Shown in pieces: positions 13,988 to 21,482 of a DNA stretch of 41,165 nt. The notes under the pieces are model-generated. The model did no database searches and had not been told where the DNA came from. It saw nothing but the letters and a program-made list of their open reading frames with translations. The stretch is from a virus, in IMG/VR virus record IMGVR_UViG_3300046524_000104, positions 1-41,165 of that record; one strand, written 5' to 3'. Both the position numbers and the translations under genes were made by a program. How positions within the stretch are numbered: the stretch's first letter is position 1; each line of letters starts with the position of its first letter.

Positions 13988-14719
13988 ATGAAATCAATAA
14001 TTTTAGTGGCCTCGGCCCTTACCTGTTTTGCGTCTACCGCTAACGCAGAGAGCTTCTTTCACGCTGAGGCAGGATTGGGCGCGACGAATTTTACAGCTGG
14101 TGGCGACGGCCTTTATTTCCAAGAGGGCTTCAGTCATCACCTCAAGCTTCGCGTGCCAGCTGGCCGCATTGGCATCGGCGTGACCGCGCGGCCTTACTCG
14201 CGCGGCTCATGGATTCCCGGCGTCGACCTCAACCTCTCGTACATGTATTTCGGCACCGCCAAGATTCAGGGCGATGCTGTTCCGGATGCAACCGACTATG
14301 CCAACGGCATCGGCGGCTACAATCCAGTAACGAAGTCCTGCAACGGCACATGCGGACCGATGCGCTACTTCGACACGGGCGGCTCGCTCCAGGCGATCGC
14401 ATTGACTGTCGAGCCGTACTATGAAGTCGGCAACTGGCGGTTCAGCGTCGAGGGTGGCCTGGCCATCTTCAAGGGCACGTGGACGTCGACTATGACAGTC
14501 ATGTCGGCCACGAGTCCGTGGGGCCCGCAAGGGTCTGTCGAGACGCTGGCGCACGATCCGAAGCCACAGCTCACATGGGTAGCCGGGGCGTCAGTAGCTT
14601 ATAAGAAGGTGACGCTACGCTACACCTACATCAGCACGCCGTCGAAGAACGTCAGCAATAGCAATGTGCCGCTTGGGTTCAGGGCGGCCCACATGGTAAC
14701 GCTGGGTTACCGATTCTGA
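13988..14719 (+). CDS. Outer-membrane beta-barrel protein (moron candidate)
   Basis: A 243-residue protein with a clear Sec signal peptide cleaved after ANA (residue 20). The mature sequence alternates aromatic and polar strands (LKLRVPAGRIGIGVTARPYS, VDLNLSYMYFG, IALTVEPYYEVG, WRFSVEGGLAIF, VTLRYTYIS) and ends MVTLGYRF, the C-terminal aromatic signature read by BamA. There is one Cys pair in a loop (C-x3-C near 118-122). Size suggests an 8-10-strand barrel. In a phage island this resembles Lom-type lysogenic conversion proteins: surface change, adhesion or superinfection exclusion. The role is inferred. AAGGG precedes the ATG. Confidence 0.75.
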   Translation: MKSIILVASALTCFASTANAESFFHAEAGLGATNFTAGGDGLYFQEGFSHHLKLRVPAGRIGIGVTARPYSRGSWIPGVDLNLSYMYFGTAKIQGDAVPDATDYANGIGGYNPVTKSCNGTCGPMRYFDTGGSLQAIALTVEPYYEVGNWRFSVEGGLAIFKGTWTSTMTVMSATSPWGPQGSVETLAHDPKPQLTWVAGASVAYKKVTLRYTYISTPSKNVSNSNVPLGFRAAHMVTLGYRF

Positions 14720-14988
14720 TGAATACTGATTGCGGCATATACACCATTACGTCGCCGTCTGGGCGCTTCTATGTGGGGTCCGCGATTAGCTTTCGGCGAA
14801 GACGGGCAGAGCACTTCAAGCACCTGAAGCGAGGAACACATCACAACGCCCCGCTTCAGGCTGCATACAACAAATATGGCAAGGATGCCATCATTTTCCA
14901 GCAGATCATTATCTGCGCATCTGACGATCTTCTATTTTTCGAACAAAGGCCAATACCGCATGGCCGAGCTTGGTCTGCTTGCTATTGA
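14719..14988 (+). pseudogene. Truncated GIY-YIG endonuclease
   Basis: An 89-residue GIY-YIG nuclease domain: CGIYTITSPSGRFYVGSA (5-22), the RRRRAEHFKHL arginine segment and LFFEQR with the metal-binding glutamate. The family normally continues with a DNA-binding NUMOD3 part; here the frame ends after EQRPIPHGRAWSACY, so the 3' half is lost. The ATG overlaps the stop of the OMP gene (TGATG). The nuclease fold may be intact, but targeting is probably lost; I call it a remnant. Confidence 0.65.
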
Positions 14989-15049
14989 ATCACGGCGGCG
15001 ACGCTGGGGTATCGGTGGCGAAGACATCGCACCGGATGATGTCCCCTGA

Positions 15050-15080
15050 GAATTAGCTATACTCGCACATACACTAATTC
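15050..15080 (+). promoter_or_regulatory. Promoter and flanking dyad for the dioxygenase-like gene
   Basis: GAATTAG (15050-15056) and its complement CTAATTC (15074-15080) flank TATACT (15058-15063), a good -10. The dyad brackets the -10 and likely start site, as an operator would. No -35 match is evident and no Shine-Dalgarno lies before the ATG at 15093. Confidence 0.5.
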
Positions 15081-15092
15081 AAAATCCACAAA

Positions 15093-16025
15093 ATGGACCT
15101 GAAACGACAGTTTGAACGGGATGGGTTTGTAATCCTTCCCGCCTTCTATTCCAGCGATCTGATGGACCGGGTAACCGAGACCATAGCCAAAAGGAAGATT
15201 GCACGGCCGTTGAGCGTGGTCGTAGACCTGCTCGACACTAACGAGCGGACGTCACTCGGGCTGCTTCCGACAGAAGACATAAAGTCACGGCGCATGAAAA
15301 TCAACGATCTTTATCTGGACATGCCTGACTTGCGCAGCATCGCCCTTTCCGACAGGCTATCGCCCATTCTTCGTAATCTTCTCGGTCATGCGCCAACCCT
15401 ATGTAACAGCCTGTATTTTGAAAAGGGAAGCGCACAACCTCCGCACGTCGACTCCATCTACATGACGCCAAAAACGCCGGGCCATCTGATTGCAACCTGG
15501 GTGGCACTCGAGGACACCGATGAGTCTGCTGGCCCGCTTGAATATTTCCCGGGCAGTCACCGAATCGAGCGCTTCCTGTTCGACGGAAAGAGCCGGCGTC
15601 ACTATAAACCTTCGCTGATGGGCGAATGGCACAACTACATGGACAGCGAAGTTGAGCGCCTCGGGCTAAAAAAACAGACATTTTCCGCAAAAAAAGGCGA
15701 CGTCTTCGTGTGGCATTCGGACCTACTACATGGGGGAGCCGCAATCAAGGATGACTCGCTTACGCGCCGATCCCTTGTGTTTCATTATTTCTCGCGGAGC
15801 GATTCAAAAAAGACAGCGCGAAAATTGCGCCCGCTATCTGACGGGTACTGGATGGACCGCCCCCCACAAGCGATTCCCCTTGAGGCGGCGCAGCGGGTGC
15901 GATTCGAAAGAAACTATCGGATCAGATACCCTGATGTCGATGCGGCAATTACTTCCGGTCAGTTTCATTCCGCACGGCAGCACTATGAGTTGTACGGGCG
16001 AGAAGAGGGCAGATCAGCAGACTAG
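15093..16025 (+). CDS. Phytanoyl-CoA dioxygenase (PhyH)-like Fe(II)/2-oxoglutarate oxygenase
   Basis: A 310-residue non-heme iron oxygenase. H118-x-D120 (PPHVDSIYM) and the distal H213 (DLLHGG) form the facial triad; the arginine at about 225-226 would hold 2-oxoglutarate, and WVALEDTDESAGPLEYFPGSH is the family hallmark. Residues about 275-308 (YRIRYPDVDAAITSGQ, HYELYGREEGR) are a YPDV/YGRxEGR repeat seen at the ends of bacterial surface and glycan-related proteins, so the target may be a sugar or surface polymer. It is transcribed against the late operon from its own promoter, which marks a lysogenic-conversion gene. The substrate is unknown. Confidence 0.8.
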   Translation: MDLKRQFERDGFVILPAFYSSDLMDRVTETIAKRKIARPLSVVVDLLDTNERTSLGLLPTEDIKSRRMKINDLYLDMPDLRSIALSDRLSPILRNLLGHAPTLCNSLYFEKGSAQPPHVDSIYMTPKTPGHLIATWVALEDTDESAGPLEYFPGSHRIERFLFDGKSRRHYKPSLMGEWHNYMDSEVERLGLKKQTFSAKKGDVFVWHSDLLHGGAAIKDDSLTRRSLVFHYFSRSDSKKTARKLRPLSDGYWMDRPPQAIPLEAAQRVRFERNYRIRYPDVDAAITSGQFHSARQHYELYGREEGRSAD

Positions 16026-16035
16026 CACAAGGCGC

Positions 16036-16221
16036 CTACTCTGGGCTTGGAACGAAACCCTGCAAAGCGGGAGGGAGTGACTCGTAATATGTCTTCCACC
16101 TCGCATCAGTAGCATCCACGTTGCCCTGATTCGGAAAATAGCTTGCGTCTTGCGGGCCGCAAAATATAGCCTTGATTGCGGCCTCACTGGAATCTGAAAA
16201 CTGAACGTTAATAGTGGACAT
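16036..16221 (-). CDS. Small tail-fibre-associated protein
   Basis: A 61-residue protein (MSTINVQFSDSSEAAIKAIF start, with YFPNQGNVDATDARWKTYYESLP in the middle) that follows the tail fibre gene by two bases. Small proteins with this NQG-V-x-A-x-D-x-RW pattern follow tail fibre genes in several phages; a chaperone or tip role is possible but unproven. Confidence 0.6.
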   Translation of the reverse strand: MSTINVQFSDSSEAAIKAIFCGPQDASYFPNQGNVDATDARWKTYYESLPPALQGFVPSPE

Positions 16222-16223
16222 GA

Positions 16224-17249
16224 TCAGATCTCGTATGATGATGTGATGATGGTGTAGGTCACTGTAACACCGCTTGTGCTGATGGAATAGTAGCCAACCG
16301 TCTGCGGCGCACCAATGTCCACATCAAACATGCCGGATAAACCTTGGGCGCCAGATGTATTATCTGAGATTTCCACGAAACCGGGCGCAGTGGTTGATGA
16401 TCCATAGTTGTTGGGTGCAATGCCAACGTGTGTGACGGCGGCTGCCGCGTTGGTGATGAATATCGCCCCTCGCATCGAGCGCGCATTCTTTGGAACGGCC
16501 GTCAACGTAAGCGTGGCATAGCTGATGGCTGTCGGAAGAGTGCCAGTGGCATTGATAATTGTTGCCGCCGGGAAAGCGATACGTCGATCCTTGACGAACA
16601 GCAATGGAAACTGGCTGCTTGAATTCGTCGGCACAACGGACACGAGCGCGCTCGCCGTATATCCACTCGGCATATTAGCGCCGCCATACACGCTGGGCGC
16701 AACGACGCTCGTTGCATTCGTGGCCAGCAGCGCTGCCGTCTGCGTCGTCGGATTCCAGATCGCATACAGCGCGACATAACCCGATACCGGCGCCGTGCCG
16801 GTATCCATCCCGCCCGCGCCAGTAGTCGCGAGGTTGATGGTCTTGCTGAAGCTGGCGAGCGTGTACTTCAGGCCGCCGAGCGCAGAGCCGACGACGATCT
16901 CATCGGCGGTCATCGTTGCTGATGCCGATGCTGCCGTTACGCTCATCGACAGATTTCGAGCCGAGCCGATCAGCGCTTCAGAGTTGGCGCTTACTGCTGC
17001 GATCAGATTCGCTAGCAGCGTCGCCGTCGTGCCGTCATCTACCGCGTTCTGGCCGGTCGTGTTTGCGATGAATTGTGCTAGCACCGCCGACATGATCGAG
17101 CTCTGACGCCATACCTTGTTCAGGTCAGGCGACTTCGCTATCCCGGACTGAAATCCGGTTTGCGTAAGCGTCGTGTTGGCGGCGTAGGTAGCCTGCGGCG
17201 TGACGTTCGCGCTACCGCCTACTGCGAACGGGATGAAGTCATTGGACAT
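16224..17249 (-). CDS. Tail fibre protein
   Basis: A 341-residue fibre. The N-terminus (NDFIPFAVGGSANVTPQATY) is the baseplate-attachment type found in many myophage fibres; an alanine/threonine-rich shaft and a beta-rich C-terminal domain of about 130 residues follow. It comes right after the DUF2612 baseplate gene, the usual gene order. A terminator hairpin lies just upstream of its ribosome binding site. The C-terminal part probably contacts the host receptor. Confidence 0.8.
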   Translation of the reverse strand: MSNDFIPFAVGGSANVTPQATYAANTTLTQTGFQSGIAKSPDLNKVWRQSSIMSAVLAQFIANTTGQNAVDDGTTATLLANLIAAVSANSEALIGSARNLSMSVTAASASATMTADEIVVGSALGGLKYTLASFSKTINLATTGAGGMDTGTAPVSGYVALYAIWNPTTQTAALLATNATSVVAPSVYGGANMPSGYTASALVSVVPTNSSSQFPLLFVKDRRIAFPAATIINATGTLPTAISYATLTLTAVPKNARSMRGAIFITNAAAAVTHVGIAPNNYGSSTTAPGFVEISDNTSGAQGLSGMFDVDIGAPQTVGYYSISTSGVTVTYTIITSSYEI

Positions 17250-17260
17250 TTATGCTCCAC

Positions 17261-17289
17261 AAAAAGCAAAAGCCACCCGAAGGTGGCTT
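17261..17289 (-). terminator. Rho-independent terminator between DUF2612 and fibre genes
   Basis: On the minus strand AGCCACC-TTCG-GGTGGCT is followed by TTTTGCTTTTTG. It is identical in the stem-loop to the hairpin at 12934-12958. It ends about 12 bases before the fibre ATG. Confidence 0.8.
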
Positions 17290-17307
17290 GTCTTGTGCTG
17301 GGGATAA

Positions 17308-17982
17308 TCAGTGGGGAAGTGGTGCGACCCAGGCGCCGACGTCAAAGCCGGAAATGCCTGAGTTTTCAGCGTCGAAGCCAAAGACTGGCGTATCTGGCAC
17401 AGTCGGCAGGTAGTAGTTACTGATACCTACGCCGGCAGGCCTGAGATTCAGATAGCCGCCAGTGAACAGCGCAAGCGTCACCGCATCTGGGGCAGGTCCG
17501 ACCAGCACGACGTCCATCGTCATATTCTGGTTGTCGGCGATCAGGATCGAGTAGCCGAGCGGTGCAAACACCGTACTCCACGCTACATAAGCGCCCGGAA
17601 CTGTTCCATCCCAATTGTTCGCTGCGATCGTCGCGTAGAGCAGGATTCGATACTGGTCGTCGGGCAGGGCAACGAGGCCAGTCGTCGGATCGAATGGGCC
17701 TTGCCACGTACCCTGATCGAAGCCGAGCCCAGCAGTATCGAAGCTGAAGTAGACGCCGGTCAGCGGAAGCGAAAGATTCCTTGAGATGCCGACCCATTCC
17801 CCAACCCGGTCGAGTTGCTGACCGACTGCCGTATCGATGTCGTAGAGACCGGGAATCGACGCCAGAAGATTACGCCGGTCCACCGCCCACTGAGCGAGCA
17901 GCGAGACCATCGCCATGAAATTCGGCTTGTCCGCGTGCTCCGACGTGATGAGCGATGTGTAGTCGGTGATTAATGCCGTCAT
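17308..17982 (-). CDS. Baseplate protein, DUF2612 family
   Basis: A 224-residue protein with the DUF2612 start: FMAMVSLLAQWAVDRRNLL and then DIDTAVGQQLDRVGEWVGISR, which recalls the P2 gpI/Mu gp48-type baseplate proteins. YRILLYATIAANNWDG follows. It starts inside the end of the gpJ-like gene (4-base overlap) and is followed by the tail fibre, so it probably attaches fibres to the wedge. The tail has a short repeat (PVFGFDAENSG, ISGFDVGAW). Confidence 0.85.
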   Translation of the reverse strand: MTALITDYTSLITSEHADKPNFMAMVSLLAQWAVDRRNLLASIPGLYDIDTAVGQQLDRVGEWVGISRNLSLPLTGVYFSFDTAGLGFDQGTWQGPFDPTTGLVALPDDQYRILLYATIAANNWDGTVPGAYVAWSTVFAPLGYSILIADNQNMTMDVVLVGPAPDAVTLALFTGGYLNLRPAGVGISNYYLPTVPDTPVFGFDAENSGISGFDVGAWVAPLPH

Positions 17983-19412
17983 GTCGTCACATTGATGTCA
18001 GCAGCGACGCATTGCGCGCCTTCGTTAAACGCTATGACCAGATCGCCGTTCACCAGCACCTGCGCGCCTGCATTGATCGTCTTGCCTGCCGCGATAGCCG
18101 GCGTGAACGTCACTGCGCTTCCGACGATGCCAGTGATCGTGGACGTCAGTTGCGAGCCATCTGTCTGGTTGACGATGATCGATCGACCGTTTGCGAGGCT
18201 GGCGACATTCGCGATATTGATCGTCGTCGTACCGGCGTTATATGGGCCACCCGTCACCAGCATGTCGCCGCGGCCCTGGTACAGGTTCGCGATCGGCAGG
18301 TTATAGGTGTTGCTGAGTGCGTCGAGTTGTTGTTGCGTCAAGCCGGAGCTTGAGGTTGCGGCGTCACCGGACAGGTTCGCCGGCCCGAACAGCTTGCCAA
18401 GCAGCGAGTCCTGGCCGATGTCGAAGCCCGTCAGGTACGCGACCAGTGCATTGGTGATCAAAGTAAATGTCGTCGACACGAACCCAGTCAGCGGAACGAT
18501 CTTCGCCTGAACCATGATGCCAACTTCGGTCATTTCGAACAAGTTGATCGTGATCGGCACGCCGGCAGGGTCATTGACGGTTACAGACGTCGTGCCAAAC
18601 GTGTCCGTACCCGGCGATTTCTTGGCTTGGATCGTCTGCGCAATTGCAGTGATGTCGCCGCCCTCGGCCACGACTGCGATCGAGTGACCGGGCAAGCCGT
18701 TTGCATCCGTAGGTGTGCCCTGATTCTCGTAAATCTTGTTCCGCCCGATACCCGTCGTGTTTGCCACGTTGGCAATGATCGCCTGAAGCGGAGTCTGAGC
18801 GGGCAGAGATGTCGACGCAGCCTGGCGCTGGCGAAGCTGTGCATCCATTTCGACCGGATCACCCGGCGTAGCGGGTGCAGCGTTTGTCACGCTCTGCCAT
18901 CCACGCGTCGGCGTGTTGATCGCATTGATGGCGCCAGCAATAGCCGTGATCGCGCCGGGTTGCTGCGCTGTTGCAGTGACGTCAATAGTGCCACTAACCG
19001 GAATGACGACCGACGCCGGCAAGTTCCACAGGTTCTTGTTCGTGTCCTGCACAACACCATTATTGATCGGCGTTCCGACCTGCCCGACCAGCGTCACGAC
19101 TGCCGTGCTGTTGCTCGAGGCGTCGCGCCGCAGACCGTTGATCTTGACCTGACTGGAGAGACCTGCACCTTGGGCGAAGGTCGGAGAGTAGCCGTTGTAC
19201 GTGGTGACGTCGGCCTGGTTGCCGTCGTTGATGATCTGAGCCAAAAGAGCCAACCACTGGCCGTCCTGGCTATCGGGCTGGACGTACACGTCACTGCCAT
19301 AGATGCTCTGGAACGATGCGGTGATACTGGCGAGTACGGTCGCGAAATCAGGCGCTGAAATGCCCGTCGAATCGATCGTGCATGCAAGTGTCGAAAGGGG
19401 CAAAGTTGCCAT
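17979..19412 (-). CDS. Baseplate wedge protein J-like
   Basis: A 477-residue baseplate_J family protein: N-terminal VYVQPDSQDGQWLALLAQI and later LRQRQAAST then NVANTTGIGRNKIYENQ are the family landmarks (T4 gp6/P2 gpJ equivalents). It lies between a gp25-like small wedge protein (1-base overlap) and the DUF2612 protein, the normal wedge order. It connects neighbouring wedges in the baseplate ring. Confidence 0.9.
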   Translation of the reverse strand: MATLPLSTLACTIDSTGISAPDFATVLASITASFQSIYGSDVYVQPDSQDGQWLALLAQIINDGNQADVTTYNGYSPTFAQGAGLSSQVKINGLRRDASSNSTAVVTLVGQVGTPINNGVVQDTNKNLWNLPASVVIPVSGTIDVTATAQQPGAITAIAGAINAINTPTRGWQSVTNAAPATPGDPVEMDAQLRQRQAASTSLPAQTPLQAIIANVANTTGIGRNKIYENQGTPTDANGLPGHSIAVVAEGGDITAIAQTIQAKKSPGTDTFGTTSVTVNDPAGVPITINLFEMTEVGIMVQAKIVPLTGFVSTTFTLITNALVAYLTGFDIGQDSLLGKLFGPANLSGDAATSSSGLTQQQLDALSNTYNLPIANLYQGRGDMLVTGGPYNAGTTTINIANVASLANGRSIIVNQTDGSQLTSTITGIVGSAVTFTPAIAAGKTINAGAQVLVNGDLVIAFNEGAQCVAADINVTT

Positions 19413-19765
19413 CAGAGAGCCTGGGTAATAGTGGTCTGGCCGAACTGCGTATTGACCACGGCAGCGACCGTGAATTGGCGCGTCGCAGGGTCGAGAAAGC
19501 TTGCGTAATCGACGATCTCATTCACGCCCTGCGTCTCGAGGATGACCGTTTGCACGGCGAGGTCGCGCGTCGCCTCTGTGCCTGCGCCGAGGATTTGCGT
19601 GTTGTAGGGTGTGCCGGCCGTCTGGTCGAGGAACCACTCGCCGGCTATCAGCTTGAGGCGCGTCTGGATTGCCTGGGCGACTGCGGCGGGGCTGTCGACG
19701 AGGAAGTTTTGGCCTGCCTCACCCCACGTGTAATCCCCCGTTGGGCTCAAGGTTCGATATCTCAT
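19412..19765 (-). CDS. Baseplate protein, gp25/Mu gp46-like
   Basis: A 117-residue protein (MRYRTLSPTGDYTW start). The AVAQAIQTRLKLIAGEWFLD segment followed by TPYNTQILG is the small wedge-protein motif of contractile tails (T4 gp25/Mu gp46 group). The ATG at 19765 is chosen because homology begins there; the longer frame upstream is the end of the inserted GIY-YIG gene read in another phase. The first 47 bases overlap the endonuclease gene, so insertion supplied a new upstream context for its ribosome binding site. Confidence 0.75.
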   Translation of the reverse strand: MRYRTLSPTGDYTWGEAGQNFLVDSPAAVAQAIQTRLKLIAGEWFLDQTAGTPYNTQILGAGTEATRDLAVQTVILETQGVNEIVDYASFLDPATRQFTVAAVVNTQFGQTTITQAL

Positions 19766-20630
19766 TCTTGGAGACTCCATCTGCCGCTGCCGCCTTTCGA
19801 CGCGCCGCTGCATCACGTATTTTTTGAATGGTTTCGGGGCTATGCTTGCGCCCAGTCTGGGCCGCAGACATTTTTGCCCTTGCCTCATCGGACGGTCGCA
19901 TGCCCATGCGGGACTTGGAGAGATTGGCTCGATGCTCAGCGCTTTTCGGCTTTCCCTTCGCCGCAGCACTCATCTTTGCCTTCGTCTCTTCTGAGTGAGG
20001 AGAAAATCGAGCGGCATTGATCTTTTCGATTACGAGGGGATCGAGCCTCGCTATACGTAATGCCTCTCGCGCCATTTCGGCGCGCTCTGGAGAAAGCGGA
20101 ATACCGCGGCGCAGCGCATGAGCGGCGTTGAAAGCAGCGCGGCGCTCCGGACTAGAGGCTAGCGCCGCTAGTTTCTCCCGTGTTTCAGGCTTGCATACGC
20201 GCAGCTTCAACGATTCACTCATCCTCGCCCGAGTTTCCGCGCTACGCCTTTTCCCTTTTCCGCCAGCCGAAATCTTGGCTATCCACTCGTCGCTCATAAC
20301 GCGGCCTCGATGCCGATCTCCGATTTTCTTTTTTACCTCATCCATCAGGGCCGGACTTATATCCCCACCTGTTGTGGAGTTATACCCGCCGGGAGAAAGT
20401 GTCCCATATGCCGCGATTGCCGATATCTCGACATCCAACAGTATCGATTCTTCAAGTACGGCAAGTACTGTAAGAGTAGGCTCTCCATATGCGCGCCACG
20501 CACGATATAGAAGTAAATCGGATTTCTGGGAGGCTTGTCGATGCTGCTTGAAACGCTTGGCTGCGCTGTAACGGCTGATGCCGATATAGGATTTCCCGGA
20601 CGCGAAGTCCAGACGATAAAGTTCGCCCAT
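19719..20630 (-). CDS. GIY-YIG homing endonuclease with NUMOD3 repeats
   Basis: A 303-residue free-standing homing endonuclease. The GIY-YIG nuclease domain spans about 1-90 (LYRLDFASGKSYIGISR, then a DVEISAIAAYG segment with the glutamate). Several NUMOD3 DNA-binding repeats follow (SAETRARMSESL, HSEETKAKMSAA, PSDEARAKMSAA, HSPETIQKIRDA). It is inserted between the spike gene and the gp25-like gene and overlaps the latter by 47 bases. Its 5' leader carries the structured element described at 20633-20716. It probably cleaves phages lacking the insertion. Confidence 0.9.
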   Translation of the reverse strand: MGELYRLDFASGKSYIGISRYSAAKRFKQHRQASQKSDLLLYRAWRAYGEPTLTVLAVLEESILLDVEISAIAAYGTLSPGGYNSTTGGDISPALMDEVKKKIGDRHRGRVMSDEWIAKISAGGKGKRRSAETRARMSESLKLRVCKPETREKLAALASSPERRAAFNAAHALRRGIPLSPERAEMAREALRIARLDPLVIEKINAARFSPHSEETKAKMSAAAKGKPKSAEHRANLSKSRMGMRPSDEARAKMSAAQTGRKHSPETIQKIRDAAARRKAAAADGVSKNEISNLEPNGGLHVG

Positions 20631-20632
20631 GT

Positions 20633-20716
20633 GTCATTTCCTGTTATGACGCTCCTGATTGTGGACTGCGGCAACAGGTCAGGAAACCTGCTTTCGCCCC
20701 GTCGGGCTAGCCGCAG
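20633..20716 (-). ncRNA. Structured leader A: three-way junction plus SD hairpin
   Basis: Read on the minus strand, 20716-20666 forms P1 (CTGCGGC/GCCGCAG), P2 (GCCC-GACG-GGGC) and P3 (CAGGT-TTCCTG-ACCTG) joined by UA, GAAAG and UU. After 15 bases a second hairpin (GTCAT-AACAGGAA-ATGAC, 20650-20633) exposes or hides the AGGA Shine-Dalgarno; the ATG at 20630 follows two bases later. A homologous leader lies at 36878-36961. Family unknown to me. Confidence 0.7.
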
Positions 20717-20741
20717 CAACTAAAGTTTACACCGAAAATCC

Positions 20742-21467
20742 TCAGTTCGGCGGTCCCGTGTTTCCACCCTGGGGATCGCTATGCGTATGAGTTTTGAGTG
20801 ACTTGCCACCACCGACGACGTCCGTCTGGCCGGTGATCGTCCCGGTTGCCGTCATGCTTCCCGCGATCGTGCTAGCAGTCGGGGCGCCCTGTTGATTCTC
20901 GACAGAGATCACTCCCGTAACGGTGAGCGTTGGCGTGGTGATAGTCATGCCGCCCGGCGCCACGACATTGACAATCTGGCCGGCAGGGTCGAGCTCGACG
21001 AACGTCGAACCGTCATTGCTACGTAGTTGAGCCTTGCTCGTGCTGATCCCGCTGATCTTCGTAGCCTGCGAGAACGGGCCGGGCAGGCAGAAGCCGTCCG
21101 ACAGGTCATGCATGCGGAATTCGGATTGAACTTGCACACCGCCCGACGTCCACCAGGAATCGATGCAGCGCGAGGCGAACACGACGAGGCATTCGTCGCC
21201 GGCCGCGACCGGGAAAGTCAGCGTGCAGCCGCCGCCGCGGGGAAAGACGACAGGGCAATCGAGCAACAAAGGAAGGGCGACCCCTTGCGTCGAGCCGTCT
21301 GGCGCACGGACTTGCGCTTTGATGGCCGGCTGGATCACGCATGTGACAGCGTCAGGATTAAAGCTTTGAATGATGCCGGGAAGGGCTGTCCACATCTGCG
21401 CCTGACGCCCATCAAACGCAGCGAGCAATCCTTCGTCGAACGAGTTTAGGCGCTCTCTCTGATCCAT
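20742..21467 (-). CDS. Baseplate membrane-puncturing spike, Gp138/gpV type
   Basis: A 241-residue spike protein. The N-terminal OB-like domain (MWTALPGIIQSFNPDAVTCV, VFPRGGGCTLTFPVAAGDEC) is the Gp138_N type. The C-terminal half is a beta-helix of short repeats (SNDGSTFVELDPAGQIVNVVA, MTITTPTLTVTG) and the end SLKTHTHSDPQGG contains the H-x-H type apex that binds metal in such spikes. A trimer would sit at the tail tip and pierce the outer membrane. It follows the hub gene. Confidence 0.88.
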   Translation of the reverse strand: MDQRERLNSFDEGLLAAFDGRQAQMWTALPGIIQSFNPDAVTCVIQPAIKAQVRAPDGSTQGVALPLLLDCPVVFPRGGGCTLTFPVAAGDECLVVFASRCIDSWWTSGGVQVQSEFRMHDLSDGFCLPGPFSQATKISGISTSKAQLRSNDGSTFVELDPAGQIVNVVAPGGMTITTPTLTVTGVISVENQQGAPTASTIAGSMTATGTITGQTDVVGGGKSLKTHTHSDPQGGNTGPPN

Positions 21468-21482
21468 GCGAAAACCTGTTTA

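Noticed and set aside
20666-20716. Hammerhead ribozyme, because a three-way junction contains GAAA.
   Set aside because: The CUGANGA strand and the UH cleavage site are absent; only UA joins P1 and P2. The outer stem also closes both ends.
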